Both the position numbers and the translations under genes were made by a program. A stretch of 64,000 nucleotides of DNA from Anas platyrhynchos (lineage: Eukaryota > Chordata > Aves > Anseriformes > Anatidae): NCBI RefSeq assembly GCF_047663525.1, contig NC_092607.1, positions 2,761,001-2,825,000 on the forward strand, read 5' to 3'. Below are positions 1 to 49,327 of the stretch, one piece after another. The notes beneath the pieces are model-generated. The model did no database searches. It had not been told where the DNA came from and worked only from the letters and a program-made list of their open reading frames with translations. Every line of letters begins with the position of its first letter. Position 1 is the stretch's first letter.

Positions 1-751
1 GCAGCACTGTGCGGTCTAACCTTCGTCTTCCCCCATAAATTTGTTTCTCTGTCATAAGGCTTCTGAAAACTCGAGGGAATATGAGGGGCAGGTGAATATT
101 TTACCTCTTAAAGTGACTTTCTAAAAGCAGTTTTGAGAGTCTGTTCTTAATTGTAATATCAGCTATTTCATAATGCTCATCTTTCCGCTGTTGTCAGAAT
201 ACTTCAGAGAAAGAAAAAGAAAAATCCCCAGGCTTTTAGGTTTTTCTTAGTACCAGGAGAGTTGCTTTATTCTCCAAGGTTTGCTGGCTTGCATATACCA
301 TCTCAGATGCAGTCATCTTCCTGCACAATACCTAGTAAGATTTAGCAGTTTTGAAATGAGTGTGGGTTTGTTCAGTTTGTTTTGGGGGTAGAGGAAAAGG
401 AGTAACTGCTCTGGTAAAAGTTACTTCTGTTAGCCTATGTTTTTTCTCCAGTGAGGGGCTCTCCCTGTACATAACTGCTGACAAGGGTTTAGGAGTGGAG
501 GGCCTCACAGCATGGGTCATTGAGAGCTTTCAAGTTTAGAGAGCAGCTCAGCTGACAGCTTCTCTAGGAACAGGTCTGCACCATCTCTGCTACAGGCTGA
601 CAAATTTGAACAGCTTATGTTTGGCAGAGGTTCCAATATTGTGGTCTATCACCTAGTCAGATAAAAAGATTCTTCAGAGAGAACTTTGTTGTTTGGAATA
701 TTGGAATGTATAGGCTTACATTGCCACAGTTTGTACTGTGTCTATGCTGTG
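1..751 (+). other. ITCH intron, no feature seen
   Basis: AT-rich intronic sequence. No exon of the missing ITCH N-terminus (first C2 strands) could be found here, and no repeat family was recognised. Confidence 0.7.
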
Positions 752-1803
752 GAAGAGGTGGATTGGCAATTGGCTGGATGGCAGAGCTCAGAGGGTTGTG
801 GTCAGCAGTGCAGTCTAGTTGGAGGCCTGTAAACTAGTGGTGTCCCGCTGGGGTCAGTACTGGGTCCAGTGTTGTTCAACATACTCATCAACAACCTGGA
901 CAATGGAACAGAGTGCACCCTCAGCAGGTTTGCTGATGACACAAAGCTGGGAGGAGTGGCTGATACCCCAGGCGGCTGTGCTGCCATGCAGAGGGACCTC
1001 GACAGGCTAGAGGGTTGGGCCGAGAGGAACATCATGAAGTTCAACAAGGGCAAACGCAGGGTCCTGCACCTAGGGAGGAATAACCCCCAAGCACCAGTAC
1101 AGGCTGGGGGCTGACCAAATGGAGAGCAGCTCTGCAGAGAGGGACCTGGGAGTCCTGGTGGACAGCAGGCAGCCAGCAATGTGCCCTTGTGGCCTGCTTG
1201 GCCCCAATGGTCTCCTGGGATGCATTCAGAAGTGTGTTGTCAGCAGGTCAAGGGAGGTGACCCCACCCCTCTGCTCAGCCCTGGTGAGGCCACACCTGAA
1301 GCACTGTGTTCAGATCTGGGCTCCCCAGTACAAGAGGGACATGGAGCTCCTGGAGCGAGTTCAGAGGAGGGCTACAGAGATGATGAGAGGACTGGAGCAC
1401 CTGTCGTATGAGGACAGGCTGTGAGAGCTGGGCCTGTTTAGCCTGGAAAAGAGAAGACTGAGGGGAGACCTCGTTAATGGGTACAAATATCTGGGGGGAG
1501 GGTTTTGAGAGGATGGAGACGTCTCCTTTCAGTGGTGACCAGCGACAGGATGAGAGGCAGTGGGCACAAACTGAAGGACAGGAGGTTCCGGCTCAGTATG
1601 AGGGGGCAATTCTTGACTGGGAGGGTGACAGAGCACTGGGACAGGTTGCCCAGAGAGGTTGTGGAATCTCCTTTTCTGGAGATATTCAAACACTGCCTGG
1701 ATGCCATCCTGTGTAAAGAGCTCTAGGTGATCTTGCCTGGCAGGGGGGTTGGACCAGATGATCTTCAGAGGTCCCTTCCAAACTCAGCCATTCTAGGATT
1801 CTG
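752..1803 (+). mobile_element. CR1 LINE, 5'-truncated, sense (copy A)
   Basis: A 3' CR1 piece on the + strand with the reverse-transcriptase end and thumb region ([31 protein letters not shown]) and the 3'UTR, ending in ATTCTAGG-ATTCTGTA repeats. The frame is broken, for example by a TGA at about 1421, so it is dead. It lies in the intron before the first visible ITCH exon. It matches the antisense copy at 16692-17738 with only about six differences over 1.05 kb. Confidence 0.93.
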
Positions 1804-30748
<28,945 letters not shown>

Positions 30749-33249
30749 CTAAGATTTGCACCTTGAAGAACGTGAACTTGATGTATGTTCTTCACTTCTT
30801 CTGCTTGTTGCACACTTCATTGTAAAGTAGACTTGACTTGGATTTATTTAATGATACTAGTGTGTAAGTAAATGGGTGTTATCCTGAGGTTTTATCCATG
30901 TTAACTCTGGATTTCTGCTGAGCACTTTCAGAGATCAAAAGAGCAATCAGATACAGCTACAAATTAATTACGACCTAAGTAGAAATTTAATACAGCTTTG
31001 GGCGCTCATTCATTCCTTAGAATGTGTCCTTAATGACTGACAGATTTTTTTAAAATAGTTTTGTCTTTCCTTTTTAGTAGCATATTTTGCTACTGATGCA
31101 CTGGGAAGTTCATTGGTAGCTGCAATGCTGCAGCAGCATCGTAACCTCTTTACAGCAATGTTACCAGAGCCAACTCTTAACCATCCTCTGCCTACTGTGA
31201 GCAAATTTATTGCTTAAGCTCTTTTTTGTAACTCAAGTGGCTGGACTGTTTTTTTCCCTGCCTGGAGTCTGCTCACATGCCAGTTGGACTCAGACTGCTG
31301 TTAAGGGAATTTCAAACTGTGGCACAGATCTGAGGCATAGCTTTGCTTTTTTTTTTTTGTTTGTTTGTTTGTTTGTTCACAATCCTGCTAATTTCAGCAA
31401 AATAGTTGCCTGCCCAAAGTTGCTGTAATGTTTTTGTGTGCCCTCAGAAGAATTCTGACTTTTTTCTGTGTAAAACAACTAACTTTTAAAACTGTATTAA
31501 CACTGTGGTACTTCACTTGTTTTGCAAAAGACAAGACCACCTGGGATTGCACTGATTCCATTTAGATTCCTGTTTGCAGACTAATATTTCTTGTCAAAAG
31601 TGTTAATGGACATTATACTCAGTGTTATTCTTACATGTTGCAAGCATTTTTCTCTGAAGACTTCATTGGGTTCTCGGGAAGAGGTACAAAGGAACTGGAT
31701 TTAAAGAATGATAATACCTATCATTTTTGGTGATGAACTAATGCAATATTGGCTAAGACTAAGAGGACTAGAAAGTTCATATGTGGATTACAGATTTTTG
31801 AAAAGTTGGAGCATCAGAAAACAATTCAATTAGAATTGAAGTTTCTGGGGGAGGTTTTTAAGCTAGGTCACCCTAAGATGCTTACATAGCTAGTAGCTTT
31901 TGTAGCAAGTTCTTACTGGATTAATAATATATTTTTCTTCCTTTTAGAATCTGTCAATGTTCAATTCTCTTCTGGTTTACAAAAACATTTTACTGCTCCT
32001 TTAGACTGAATGCACTTTTTGGGTATGGTTGGCTCTTTCCTTATCTGAAGTGAGGAAAGCAAACTTCAGTGAGACAAGCTGTTAGCCATAGTAAGAAACA
32101 TGACACTCGAAATACCATGTAGCACAAGTTAAAGCATAACCGTAGCTCAAAGCGTTGGGACAGCAGCTGTTTTTAAGATGCTTCTATATACTGGAGCTGA
32201 AACAGGGCAATGGGGAACAGTAAAATTGAACTTCCAGTCTCAGAAAGAGTATTTCTTCCCTGCTGTCCCTTCTGTATAAACTACAAGATGGAAAAAATGA
32301 TTCAGGCGTAAGAAAACCTAAGATACTACTGACTCAAGATTTTCAGGTCAAAGTGATACAACCTGCTTGGAAAGCAGAATTAGACCTTAGAGTGAATTTT
32401 GTTATGCATATTCTAACAAAAGCAACAGAAAAGAGTTTCTGATGGTACAGGAATCACCCACTTTTACGTTTTCACTGATGGAGAGAACTAACCTGGCTCT
32501 GTGGTTTTACTAGCAGGAAAATCTGCCAACTTCAAAACATTTGATGGATATTTTACAACATACAGCTCATAAGGAGAAAAAAGCCTTATAAATATTCTGT
32601 TTATGTTAATTCTTACAGTGAAATCTAGTTATCTAACGTATTTACAAGAGAGATTAAATTAAGCAAGATAATACAAGATTAAGCTATGAAAAATAGTTTT
32701 TGTTCTGCATAACACTTCATGATTTGTGTAGGAAACCTAGAAATGCTGTTAATGTATAAATATCACCCAAAAGGCTTTCAGCCCTATATTTTTAAAATAA
32801 AGAATAGTTATAATTGAAATAGCCTTAGCCCTAGTTCTATAGGGTATGGCTGTTTAATATTTTTATGGTTGAAATGTTTAGTTCAGGAAAAAGGTAAATG
32901 CTTGTATATATTTTTGCAGTCCAGGATTCCACTTGCTCCATTTTTCTTTCTTTAATTTAAATGGCATGTTTATATGTCTTTTCTGCTGTATTAGGGAGGG
33001 GGGAAAGGGGGCTGGATATCCCAAGCACCAGAAATTATTTTAAAATACTGCAAAGAAAGAATCAGCTGGGGAAAAAAAAAAATATCTGTGAAACATTGGA
33101 TTTAGCCAAAGTTTAAAGTAAGTCTACTACTGTGTTTAATTGGCAGTATTTCTGAAGCTGGAAGTAGAGACTACTTAGACATTTTTATTTGTAAGCATTG
33201 TAAATGCTAACAAGTCTGTTAATTTTTTTTTCACAGCATGTTGTGTAGA

Positions 33250-33255
33250 AATAAA
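33250..33255 (+). promoter_or_regulatory. Candidate ITCH poly(A) signal AATAAA
   Basis: AATAAA 2.5 kb after the stop, followed within 50 bp by a TG/T-rich stretch (ctggtgcacttctctgtttt), the usual downstream element. An earlier AATAAA is at 32796-32801. Confidence 0.5.
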
Positions 33256-34110
33256 AAGCTGTTAATATGAACTGCTGGTGCACTTCTCTGTTTTTTATGG
33301 GAATTTGGTGGAAACATGTGGATAAGCCCACAGTGTCTGGTATCCCAGATAATGGATGATTATAAATTGGACTTTCAGCAGAGATTAATGAATTTGTCTC
33401 TCATTACTCCAACTGCTTGAGCAGCCTGAGCTGCATAAATTCATAGTATATAACAAATGTATATTCATATGCAACTGCCAATTGATCCCAATTATGAAGT
33501 ATTAAAACAGCTTCCGTTTACAATTTTGCCTTATAATAATGATATGAGAAAGGTAATTAAATGCTGACTGGCTGATCTAAAAATTAACAAAGCCTCATTG
33601 TTCTGGGTAGCTCAAGAAATGTTAGTATACTGAAGTACACAGTAGATGTGTCATGTCTTCATCTGACCTAGTATGGAAGATTATTTTTTAATCTGTTTGT
33701 GGTTTTTTTTGTTTTTTTTCCGTTTTGTTTTAAATAAATTACTCAAAGTAAAACAAAAAAAAAGCCTAAATTTTTGGTTTGCGCTTCTATTACATGCTGC
33801 ACTGAATTTGCAATCTCAGCTCATTGTTGTCTTGGCATCTCCAGCCTCCTTTTTTTGTGGTGTCTTTTAATTTTCTCCAAAAATCATTGTTTGTGTATAT
33901 GTGCTCTAGTGAACTAGTAAATAAACTGGAATCAGCAGCACTGGATTGTAAAATACTGTACTGAAAGTCATTGTTGAAATTTCCTTGCATTGTAATTTCA
34001 AATACTCAGGTAACTGTAACAGTATCTCAGTAAGTCAAATACTTTTATAAACTACTTAAAAGAGCTGGTAGTCTTGTTATTCCTTCTGTGTTACGAAGCA
34101 CCTGTGTGGA

Positions 34111-34116
34111 AATAAA
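34111..34116 (+). promoter_or_regulatory. Candidate distal ITCH poly(A) signal AATAAA
   Basis: AATAAA followed by tgtctgtctgctcttgggg and a GTGGGTGTGTAG run, a strong GU-rich downstream element. It is the last good signal before the intergenic repeats. Another AATAAA is at 33920-33925. Confidence 0.5.
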
Positions 34117-34162
34117 CTTGTCTGTCTGCTCTTGGGGGGCAGGAGTGGGTGTGTAGGCTGGC

Positions 34163-34950
34163 TTTGTGTGTTCAGAGATCTCTGTCTTCTGCCTGTTTCT
34201 CCAGCCTCTCAAGGTTCCTTAGAATGACTGCATAGTCATGTAGTCACCTGGTATATCAGCCCCTTCTCACGGTTTTACATCTGCAGAGCTGCTGAGGGCA
34301 CACTCTGCCCCATTTCCTGCTCACTGGTGAAGGGATTAAACAGTCCCTCACCGGTATTGCCCTTGGAGCATCCCACTAGTGACTGGCTTCCAGCTGTGCC
34401 ACTGGTCACAGCACTTCCCAGCCCACCTCCCAACCCTCTCTCTAATTTAGTTGATATTTCATCAGCTTGCACACAAGGCTGTTACATGAGACAGTGCTGA
34501 AAGCCTTACTTAAGTAGAGAGAAACAACATTCACTGCTCTTTCCTTCCCCCACCGAGCAGGTCACCTCATTGTTGAAGGCTATCGCATCAGTAAGGAGTG
34601 ATTTCCTCTTTGCAAATCCATGCTGACTGTTCCCAATCATCACATTTTCCTTAATGTTTTTGGAAATGGCTTCTATGAGGAGGTGTTCCCTGATCTTCCA
34701 GGGACTGCAGTGAGACAGGCAAGCCTCTCCTTCCCTGGATCCCTCCTCTTGAAGGCAGAAGTGACAGTTGCATTCTTCCTGTCCTCGGGAGCCCTTCCTG
34801 ATCACCATGCAGATTATCTGCATGGCAGGTAATGGAGATTTGCCTTGCAGCAACTTGTGCTTTAAGGTACATCCTCTCAGATCCCATGAACTTGTTTATG
34901 TCCAACTTGTTCAAATGTTCCTCAACTGATACTCCAACACTGGAGGTAAC
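34163..34950 (-). mobile_element. Old CR1 LINE fragment (reverse-transcriptase region), antisense
   Basis: The minus strand contains decayed RT words such as QHGFAKRKSLLTDAIAF and a KADISTKLERGLGG-like end. It lacks the CR1 3' tail and is clearly more diverged than the other copies. It lies just beyond the last ITCH poly(A) signal. Confidence 0.7.
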
Positions 34951-35003
34951 CTGCCTCGCTGTGTGGTCTTTTCCACTGGGTTTTCACTCTGCCTGTGACT
35001 TGT

Positions 35004-35440
35004 GGAAAACGGACTCCACAATCGGTAAGACTGTAAAGTAGGTATGTTTATTCAGTGCTGGGCAGCACAGGGGGTAGTCCCACCAAAACTGTAGGCACGC
35101 GACACGGCAACTTGCCATGGTTGTATGCAGTAAAGAGTTACATGTGCATAAAGTTTCACAATGCACCTATACATATGCCTAACCTGTCCCTGCTTCAGAT
35201 TAAAATCAGTTCAGTAAGTCATTTCCATAAGCTCCTCCTATCTGCACTTGCGCAGTGTTACCTGGTGGTCATTGGGCGTCGTGGGGATGAAGGTTGGTGA
35301 CTCTTCCTTGTCACTGCTAGTTGACCAGATTCAGTCACTCCTTGGCTCTTGTCCATCTGCAGGACCAGTTTCTTAAGATAGGCTCACACTCTTATCAAGA
35401 GACTAACCTTGGTAAGGGGCCAGGGCTTCTTACTTTAAGT
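35004..35440 (-). mobile_element. Probable solo LTR, antisense
   Basis: Read on the minus strand it has AATAAACATACC at about 35042-35053 and then a short end block finishing GTCCGTTTTCCACA, which is the layout of an LTR R-U5 region ending in CA. No retroviral coding sequence flanks it. The 5' limit is a guess and the family is not identified. Confidence 0.5.
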
Positions 35441-36162
35441 AATTTGCACCATAGTCAGCAAAGACACTAAGTAGTATTCACTAGTTTAAAATTGTCAGTG
35501 CTCTATTTGAAAAAATTCTCCTAATTCCCCCTCTCACTTGCTTTCCCACATCTTCATACAGCCTTAATAAATAAAACTTTGTTAGCAGCAATACGTCCCT
35601 GTTATGTTTTTCTGTGCCTGGTAAATGTTTACAATAGGAAGTGCCATTTTTTGTACAGTAGGGACAGTCTGAAGTTGTTTTCCTTGTGCTCTGGATATGA
35701 TCGCTTAAAAACATACCAACAAATTGCATCAACCCAAACTTCGGTAGTGCTATGGGGGAGGTTAAGTTAGTACAGCTGTGACGTTATTTTCACTATTTCA
35801 TGATTTATTTGTTTGTTGATTTTTGGAGTGGAGAAAAGCCACCGTTCAACGTTGCTAGAACCACACAACTTGGTCGTGGCGTTCGGCCACTTCCCAGTTC
35901 CGTGACCCTCTGAGGGTCGCTGGCGCTGGCTCCAGGTCGGGGCAGGGGGCAGGGGTCGCGCTGAGGGGCCCTGCGGCGGGAGGAGCTTTACGACGCCTGC
36001 CGCCCGGCCTGCTGAAGGGCCGGTCTTCTGCTGCGCCAACCCCCGCCGCGTTTTTGTTTTGTTTTTTTTGCTGTTGGTTTTTCCTCAGAGTGCCGGGGGT
36101 GGCGGCGCCTCCCCGAGGCCACTTCCCGGTGGTGCCGTCACCGCCGCACCGGCCTAGGGGGC

Positions 36163-36172
36163 GCGCACGCGC
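36163..36172 (+). promoter_or_regulatory. NRF-1-like site, upstream
   Basis: GCGCACGCGC, a match to the palindromic NRF-1 consensus, 103 bp before the DYNLRB1 start codon. Confidence 0.55.
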
Positions 36173-36222
36173 GTGGCCCGGCCCTGCCGCCGCTGAAGTG
36201 CCGCGGATTGGGCGAGCGGGGG

Positions 36223-36232
36223 GCGCATGCGC
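36223..36232 (+). promoter_or_regulatory. NRF-1-like site, proximal
   Basis: GCGCATGCGC, a perfect NRF-1 palindrome, 43 bp before the DYNLRB1 start codon and 60 bp from the first copy. It may lie at or just before the transcription start. Confidence 0.65.
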
Positions 36233-36274
36233 GCAAGGCCGTGACTGGCGACGGGGCGGTGGCGGCGGCTCGCG

Positions 36275-44630
<8,356 letters not shown>

Positions 44631-45079
44631 TTACACTAACTTGATATGTTTTTTCCCCCCTTTGCCCAACTATTTTTTAATTTAATGGTAAAGAGTAGAA
44701 CATTAGTGTTAACTTGGCTGTGCCACTTCTGTAATATCTGAAAAAAAAACAAAAGCAAATGTATCTGTTGTTTACAAATAGAAAAAAAGTGGTTTCTTCT
44801 GTTATCACAAGTCATTTTGAGAAGGAGTTGGTGAATTAGGATCAGGTGACTTAAACAGTAAAAAATGCAACAGATTGTTTTGAATAGTTAAGAAGATAAT
44901 ATAAAAAAATCTAATAAGGTTCTAAAAATTATTCTTTGTACATTTCCATGTTCCTGTTACAACTATTTGAGTTAAACTTTTACACTTATTACTTTTGAAT
45001 TACTGTAAATATGAAACCTGCCTATCCTCTTGTTCTCTCTGTTGGTTTTGCAAGTTACTTTGGAAAAGTAACTGGTCGT

Positions 45080-45090
45080 ATTAAATTAAA
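45080..45090 (+). promoter_or_regulatory. DYNLRB1: DYNLRB1 poly(A) signal (overlapping ATTAAA pair)
   Basis: Two ATTAAA hexamers share a base, 450 bp after the stop, followed by gtgattgtttttgtcttgttt, a good GU/U-rich downstream element. This gives a 3'UTR of about 480 bp. Confidence 0.65.
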
Positions 45091-45115
45091 AAGTGTCATC
45101 AGTGATTGTTTTTGT

Positions 45116-48100
45116 CTTGTTTCCCTTTTCTTGTAAGGATTGTAATTGTCGTGATTGACTGAGATTTTTCTTCAAGAAGTAGAACTTTCATAGGACTATT
45201 TTTACCAATCTGTTGCTTTCTCTGAGTGATTTATTTTAAGTCCATGTGCTATGTATTTATAATTGCCTCATATGTTGGAGCATTTTCCTGTCAATTCCTT
45301 TTTTGTCTCAGAACAGAGATGTGCGGTGACTGAGTGAGGCCATTAATGCTGCCTGTGGGTGCTCTTGGGTTATCACATTTCAGTAGCTGATTCAATCTGA
45401 TATCTCGCTTTGGTATTTTTTTTTGTTAATGGCTGTTAAAAACAAAAATGCTCATCTGGTTCCTCCAAAATAATAAAGGGGTTATTTTTCGTAGCCTTGA
45501 AAAAGTTTTGAATTTGCATGCAGAGCTCCAGGATTTGTGCAAAACGTGTACATTGAAGATGTATGCCACGTGTGACAGACACAACTCTGCCTTGTACTGA
45601 AATTGTCTTAACGATGTGCAGAACATCATAGCCCAGATTAAAAAATCATGCATATTGCATTGTGCTGCTTTTTTTTTTTTTCCCTGTGTCCCCGAGTAGC
45701 TCAATACTGGGAACTGCTTCAGCAGGGAGCAGTGCCCAGGCAGCCCCCTCATTCCCAAGGCTCCTTCGTCCCATGGGAGCAGGAGGGGCTTTCTGCTCTT
45801 CTGCCTGCTTGGGCAGCAGCCTCCTCGCACACATGGCCGCAACTAGAAGTGATGAGATGGGAGGTTTTATCAGCATGAAAAGTAATTTCCCCTAAGGTGC
45901 ACCTGAGCAAAGAGGGACAGCCTACGTGTGTGAAACATGCTGTATAATTACGGAGAAAACCTAAACTGAGTAACTGCAGTTTTATTAGGGAATGCTGTTT
46001 CTTGTGCTGGTGAGGGATCACTCCTGATTGATGTATCTGTATTAGCAAAAGTGTGTATCCTGGGTTTACCCCTGCATTCTGAAAATTGTGAGCAGTACTT
46101 GGGAATGTGTGATAACTGTCCAATTCTACACAAAGAAACAAACTTGGAATTTATGGCTGATCTCAGCAGATTGGGGAATATTCCAGGTGATTGGTTGCGG
46201 TGTGATTTTGGAGACTAGTAAAAATGTTGGTGTTGACCTGTATGTTTTTCTGGATTTCAGAGCACAAAGTATGGTGTGTGTATGTGGTGACTCAAACAGC
46301 TAAGGTAACCTGAGTGTTCTGCATTTTTCAGTGTGTTTTCAGACTTGGCCATTAATTTTAAACTGCTCCTATTTTTTTTTCAGTTAATGTTTATGACCAT
46401 GATGTCTAGAAATGCTTTTTGGAAGAGAACCACATTTTTAACTTCTAATTATGTAAAGTGGTCAGTCTTGCAGCACCCAGTTGTGGGCACTTGTCAGTAT
46501 TTTGGGCATCTCAGCTGTCATCATGATGATTCAGTGTCGACTGTTGCACTCTGTTTATGAACCATTTCTCCCATCAGCAGATGTCTGACCACACTAAATT
46601 GGTGTAGCCCTGCAATCGCATTTTATGCCAAGAAGTGACTAATGTAAATAACTATCTCCTAGTCTTAGAAATCTGACAAATAACTCACATAGCACATATT
46701 TACTGGCACTTCTATTACTGAATCATGGTTTGAGCCATATCATCTAATCAGTGAATAGAGTCTGAAATCACACTCTGTATTTGGAGTAGTTCCTGATATA
46801 CAACAGCTTGTTTAAAGCATGTTATCTGCTATGATTTAATTGAATGTTGTCTCTCAAAAAAATGATCTCCAGCAAGCTGAAACCTTTGGATAATAATTGA
46901 ATAGTGAAGCAGTGCAGAATAAAAATGTGGCTTCGGTTGTCTCCTTTATCTTCTGTTGATCATAGCCAGATAAATGTTTCCCTGGAGGTAGTGACCTGCT
47001 GATGTGCTTTGACTTCCCCTAGCAGGTGGCAATGTTGCTCTTTTCAAAATGGGAGAATTTCTGCAGTGTCCTGCATTCTTTTGGACATTTCCTTAAGGGT
47101 AGCTATCCTCCTAATGGTTCCATATCACATCTGAGTTAAGGATAGAGTGTTGAGTTTTTGTCCTTCCCCTCCCCCCTTTTAACAATCTGTAATAAATAAC
47201 CTTATTACAAAACAAAGATGCACACTTTCTGCATTGCATTGAGATCATAAACTTCTAGTGAAATCACAGAGTTCCTGCCATATGCTGATTTTTTTTCCTC
47301 TCCAAGGACTGGTAGCAATCTGACTAAAATATACTCAGGGACTTGAGTAAAAGGGTCTTGAAGCTTGTTTTGGACTCTCTGGAGGTGTGTCATATCCAAC
47401 TGGTGAGAGCAGGGCCTTGCTAATGCTGTGCTTGTGCCACCTGTCATTACAAGTTCATTCATTTTATTTCATTATTTTAAAGGAAAGGTTGTGGATCAAG
47501 TTGAAGAGTAACTACCCCCATTTAGGTAGTCATTATGGAGAAAAAGTGTCTTACTTGGATCAGGAACATCAAAGACAAAACGGTCTGGCTGGAAGCAGTT
47601 CTTCTACAAGCAAATTAGAGGTGGACTTCGCTTTTCCTAAGTTACCTTAATGAGATCAAAGAAGGAGATTGGGTGACATTTTGCTTGTCCTGTGTTTGCT
47701 GAGTTTGGGCCTAGTCATTCATATGGTAAAAGTACTGACAAGAGCAAATTGAGGACAAACAGAGGGATAAGCTGTTCTAGTCTTTTTTTCCTAGCCAGAA
47801 GTGGTGATTCAGAGGAGGGCTTGAATAACTTTTGTGCTCTGTGCTTTTGAGCTGCTTTGTGTTAATGGTTGGAGACTGGCCTAGTTTGCTGTCTTTGAGA
47901 AGTGAATTTTCATGGGTCCCTATCTGAAGGCAGAGGAAGCACCTGCTGTGAAGACAGAAGAAGAAAAAAAATAAAACTGATGCATTAACAAGTCAATGAA
48001 AAGTTTGGGAAGCTTGAGGTATGGCTCTGGGCTGTGAGCAGCAGCACTTACTGCCTCCATTCCTCTACTAGAGCCTCAACATTTTAGGACCACAAAAGCT

Positions 48101-48829
48101 AGACTTGCAGAAATTAATCTTCTGTGGATCTTCAGACAAGTTGTGTGCAAGATTTTTCAGGAAAGCTGAGGCTGGAGGGAATAAAAACCCTCCTTCAACC
48201 ATGTCCCACTTATGTAAGTACAATAACATGCTGAGAAGCTCCAGAGCTTCCGTGCATGTGTCTTCTCCCATTCAAGGTGTATAAATAATGTTTTGTGGAA
48301 TTATGGCCCTAGTCCTGTAAGCTGGTCTGCATGGATAAAATCAGAGATCGAATCGCTAAAATAGAAAGTGTTCCTTGTGCCTTCAAAAAGGGGTTAGCAC
48401 TTTATAACAACAGTAATAAATCCTTCACCTGAGCGTGCAGTCTGTAAAGTTAATCAGCTTGCCCTAAGTCAACATCACTACTTCTGCTTATATATTTTCT
48501 GGTTAGACTTGGGTGTATTTTGGAAATGAACGTCTTTGCCTGTGTCTTTCTTACAGCGGTGAACTGAAGACTTTACATTTGTTCATCAATACCAATTTTG
48601 TGTGAGCAGGAAGTACCCATTGCTTTAGCCCTGAAAATAATTTGTTTCCTTTGTCGGGTAAACCCTACAAGGAGAAAGTACTTTGTTAGGTTTTAGTTAA
48701 ATATTTTTTGTGTAAATAGGTGACAGTGATCAGCATTAAAAATAAAATTTAAAAATAAAAAACATGCTTCTGTGTCCTTCTTATAACTGATGGTGTCTCT
48801 CCTTCACCGTTCTGTGCCTGCCCTGTGAG
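45116..48829 (+). other. Intergenic DYNLRB1-MAP1LC3A
   Basis: 3.7 kb with no coding exon, RNA gene or transposon I can recognise. The longest open frames (for example 45426-45842 minus, 47387-47650 plus) show no protein family signal. Confidence 0.55.
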
Positions 48830-48959
48830 CAGCGCACAGCTTGCGTCGCAGCGCGCGTTGAGGAGGCCGGCGCAGCGCCGTTCCCCCGCGGCGCACTGCC
48901 GCCCCGCTCGCTGCCGGCGTTGATTTGCTCGCGGCAGCTCCGCGCGGAGGCTGCGGTGG

Positions 48960-49208
48960 CTGCAGCCGCCCCGCGCCCTGCAGCCGCCCCGCGCCCTGCA
49001 GCCGCCCCGCGCCCTGCAGCCGCCCCGCGCCCTGCAGCCGCCCCGCGCCCTGCAGCCGCCCCGCGCCCTGCAGCCGCCCCGCGCCCTGCAGCCGCCCCGC
49101 GCCCTGCAGCCGCCCCGCGCCCTGCAGCCGCCCCGCGCCCTGCAGCCGCCCCGCGCCCTGCAGCCGCCCCGCGCCCTGCAGCCGCCCCGCGCCCTGCAGC
49201 CGCCCCGC
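48960..49208 (+). repeat. GC-box minisatellite, about 13.8 copies of an 18-bp unit
   Basis: Unit CTGCAGCCGCCCCGCGCC, essentially perfect, starting every 18 bp from 48960 to 49194; the last unit is partial. Each unit holds one GC box (CCGCCCC; GGGGCGG on the other strand), three CpG and one CTGCAG. It ends 120 bp before the LC3A start codon. Because 18 is a multiple of 3 and the unit lacks stops, it creates long meaningless open frames on both strands. Confidence 0.97.
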
Positions 49209-49244
49209 CCTCCGGTAGCAGAGGCCCCGCCCCTCAGGCGTGCC

Positions 49245-49260
49245 GCGGTGACGTCACCGC
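49245..49260. promoter_or_regulatory. 16-bp palindrome containing a full CRE (TGACGTCA)
   Basis: GCGGTGACGTCACCGC is its own reverse complement. The core 49249-49256 is the complete cAMP response element bound by CREB/ATF factors. It sits 68 bp before the LC3A start codon and just after the GC-box array, a position typical of functional CREs. Confidence 0.75.
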
Positions 49261-49327
49261 CCCGCTCCGCCGCAGCGCCCGCCGCACGGAGCCGCCGCCG
49301 GCAGCCGCGCTCCGGCCCAGCCCCGCC

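Larger units (their letters stand above)
30749..34130 (+). other. ITCH: ITCH 3' untranslated region and 3' flank
   Basis: AT-rich and non-coding, with no repeat family I recognise. It holds an A9-T-rich stretch and a (TTTG)n run at about 31353-31377. Several poly(A) signals lie in it, at 32796, 33250, 33920 and 34111, so the transcript end could fall anywhere from about 32.8 to 34.14 kb. The exact end is inferred. Confidence 0.6.

Noticed and set aside
802..1179. 125-aa open frame present twice with an identical protein (also at 17312-17689)
   Set aside because: It is the antisense translation of the two near-identical CR1 copies, not a duplicated host gene.
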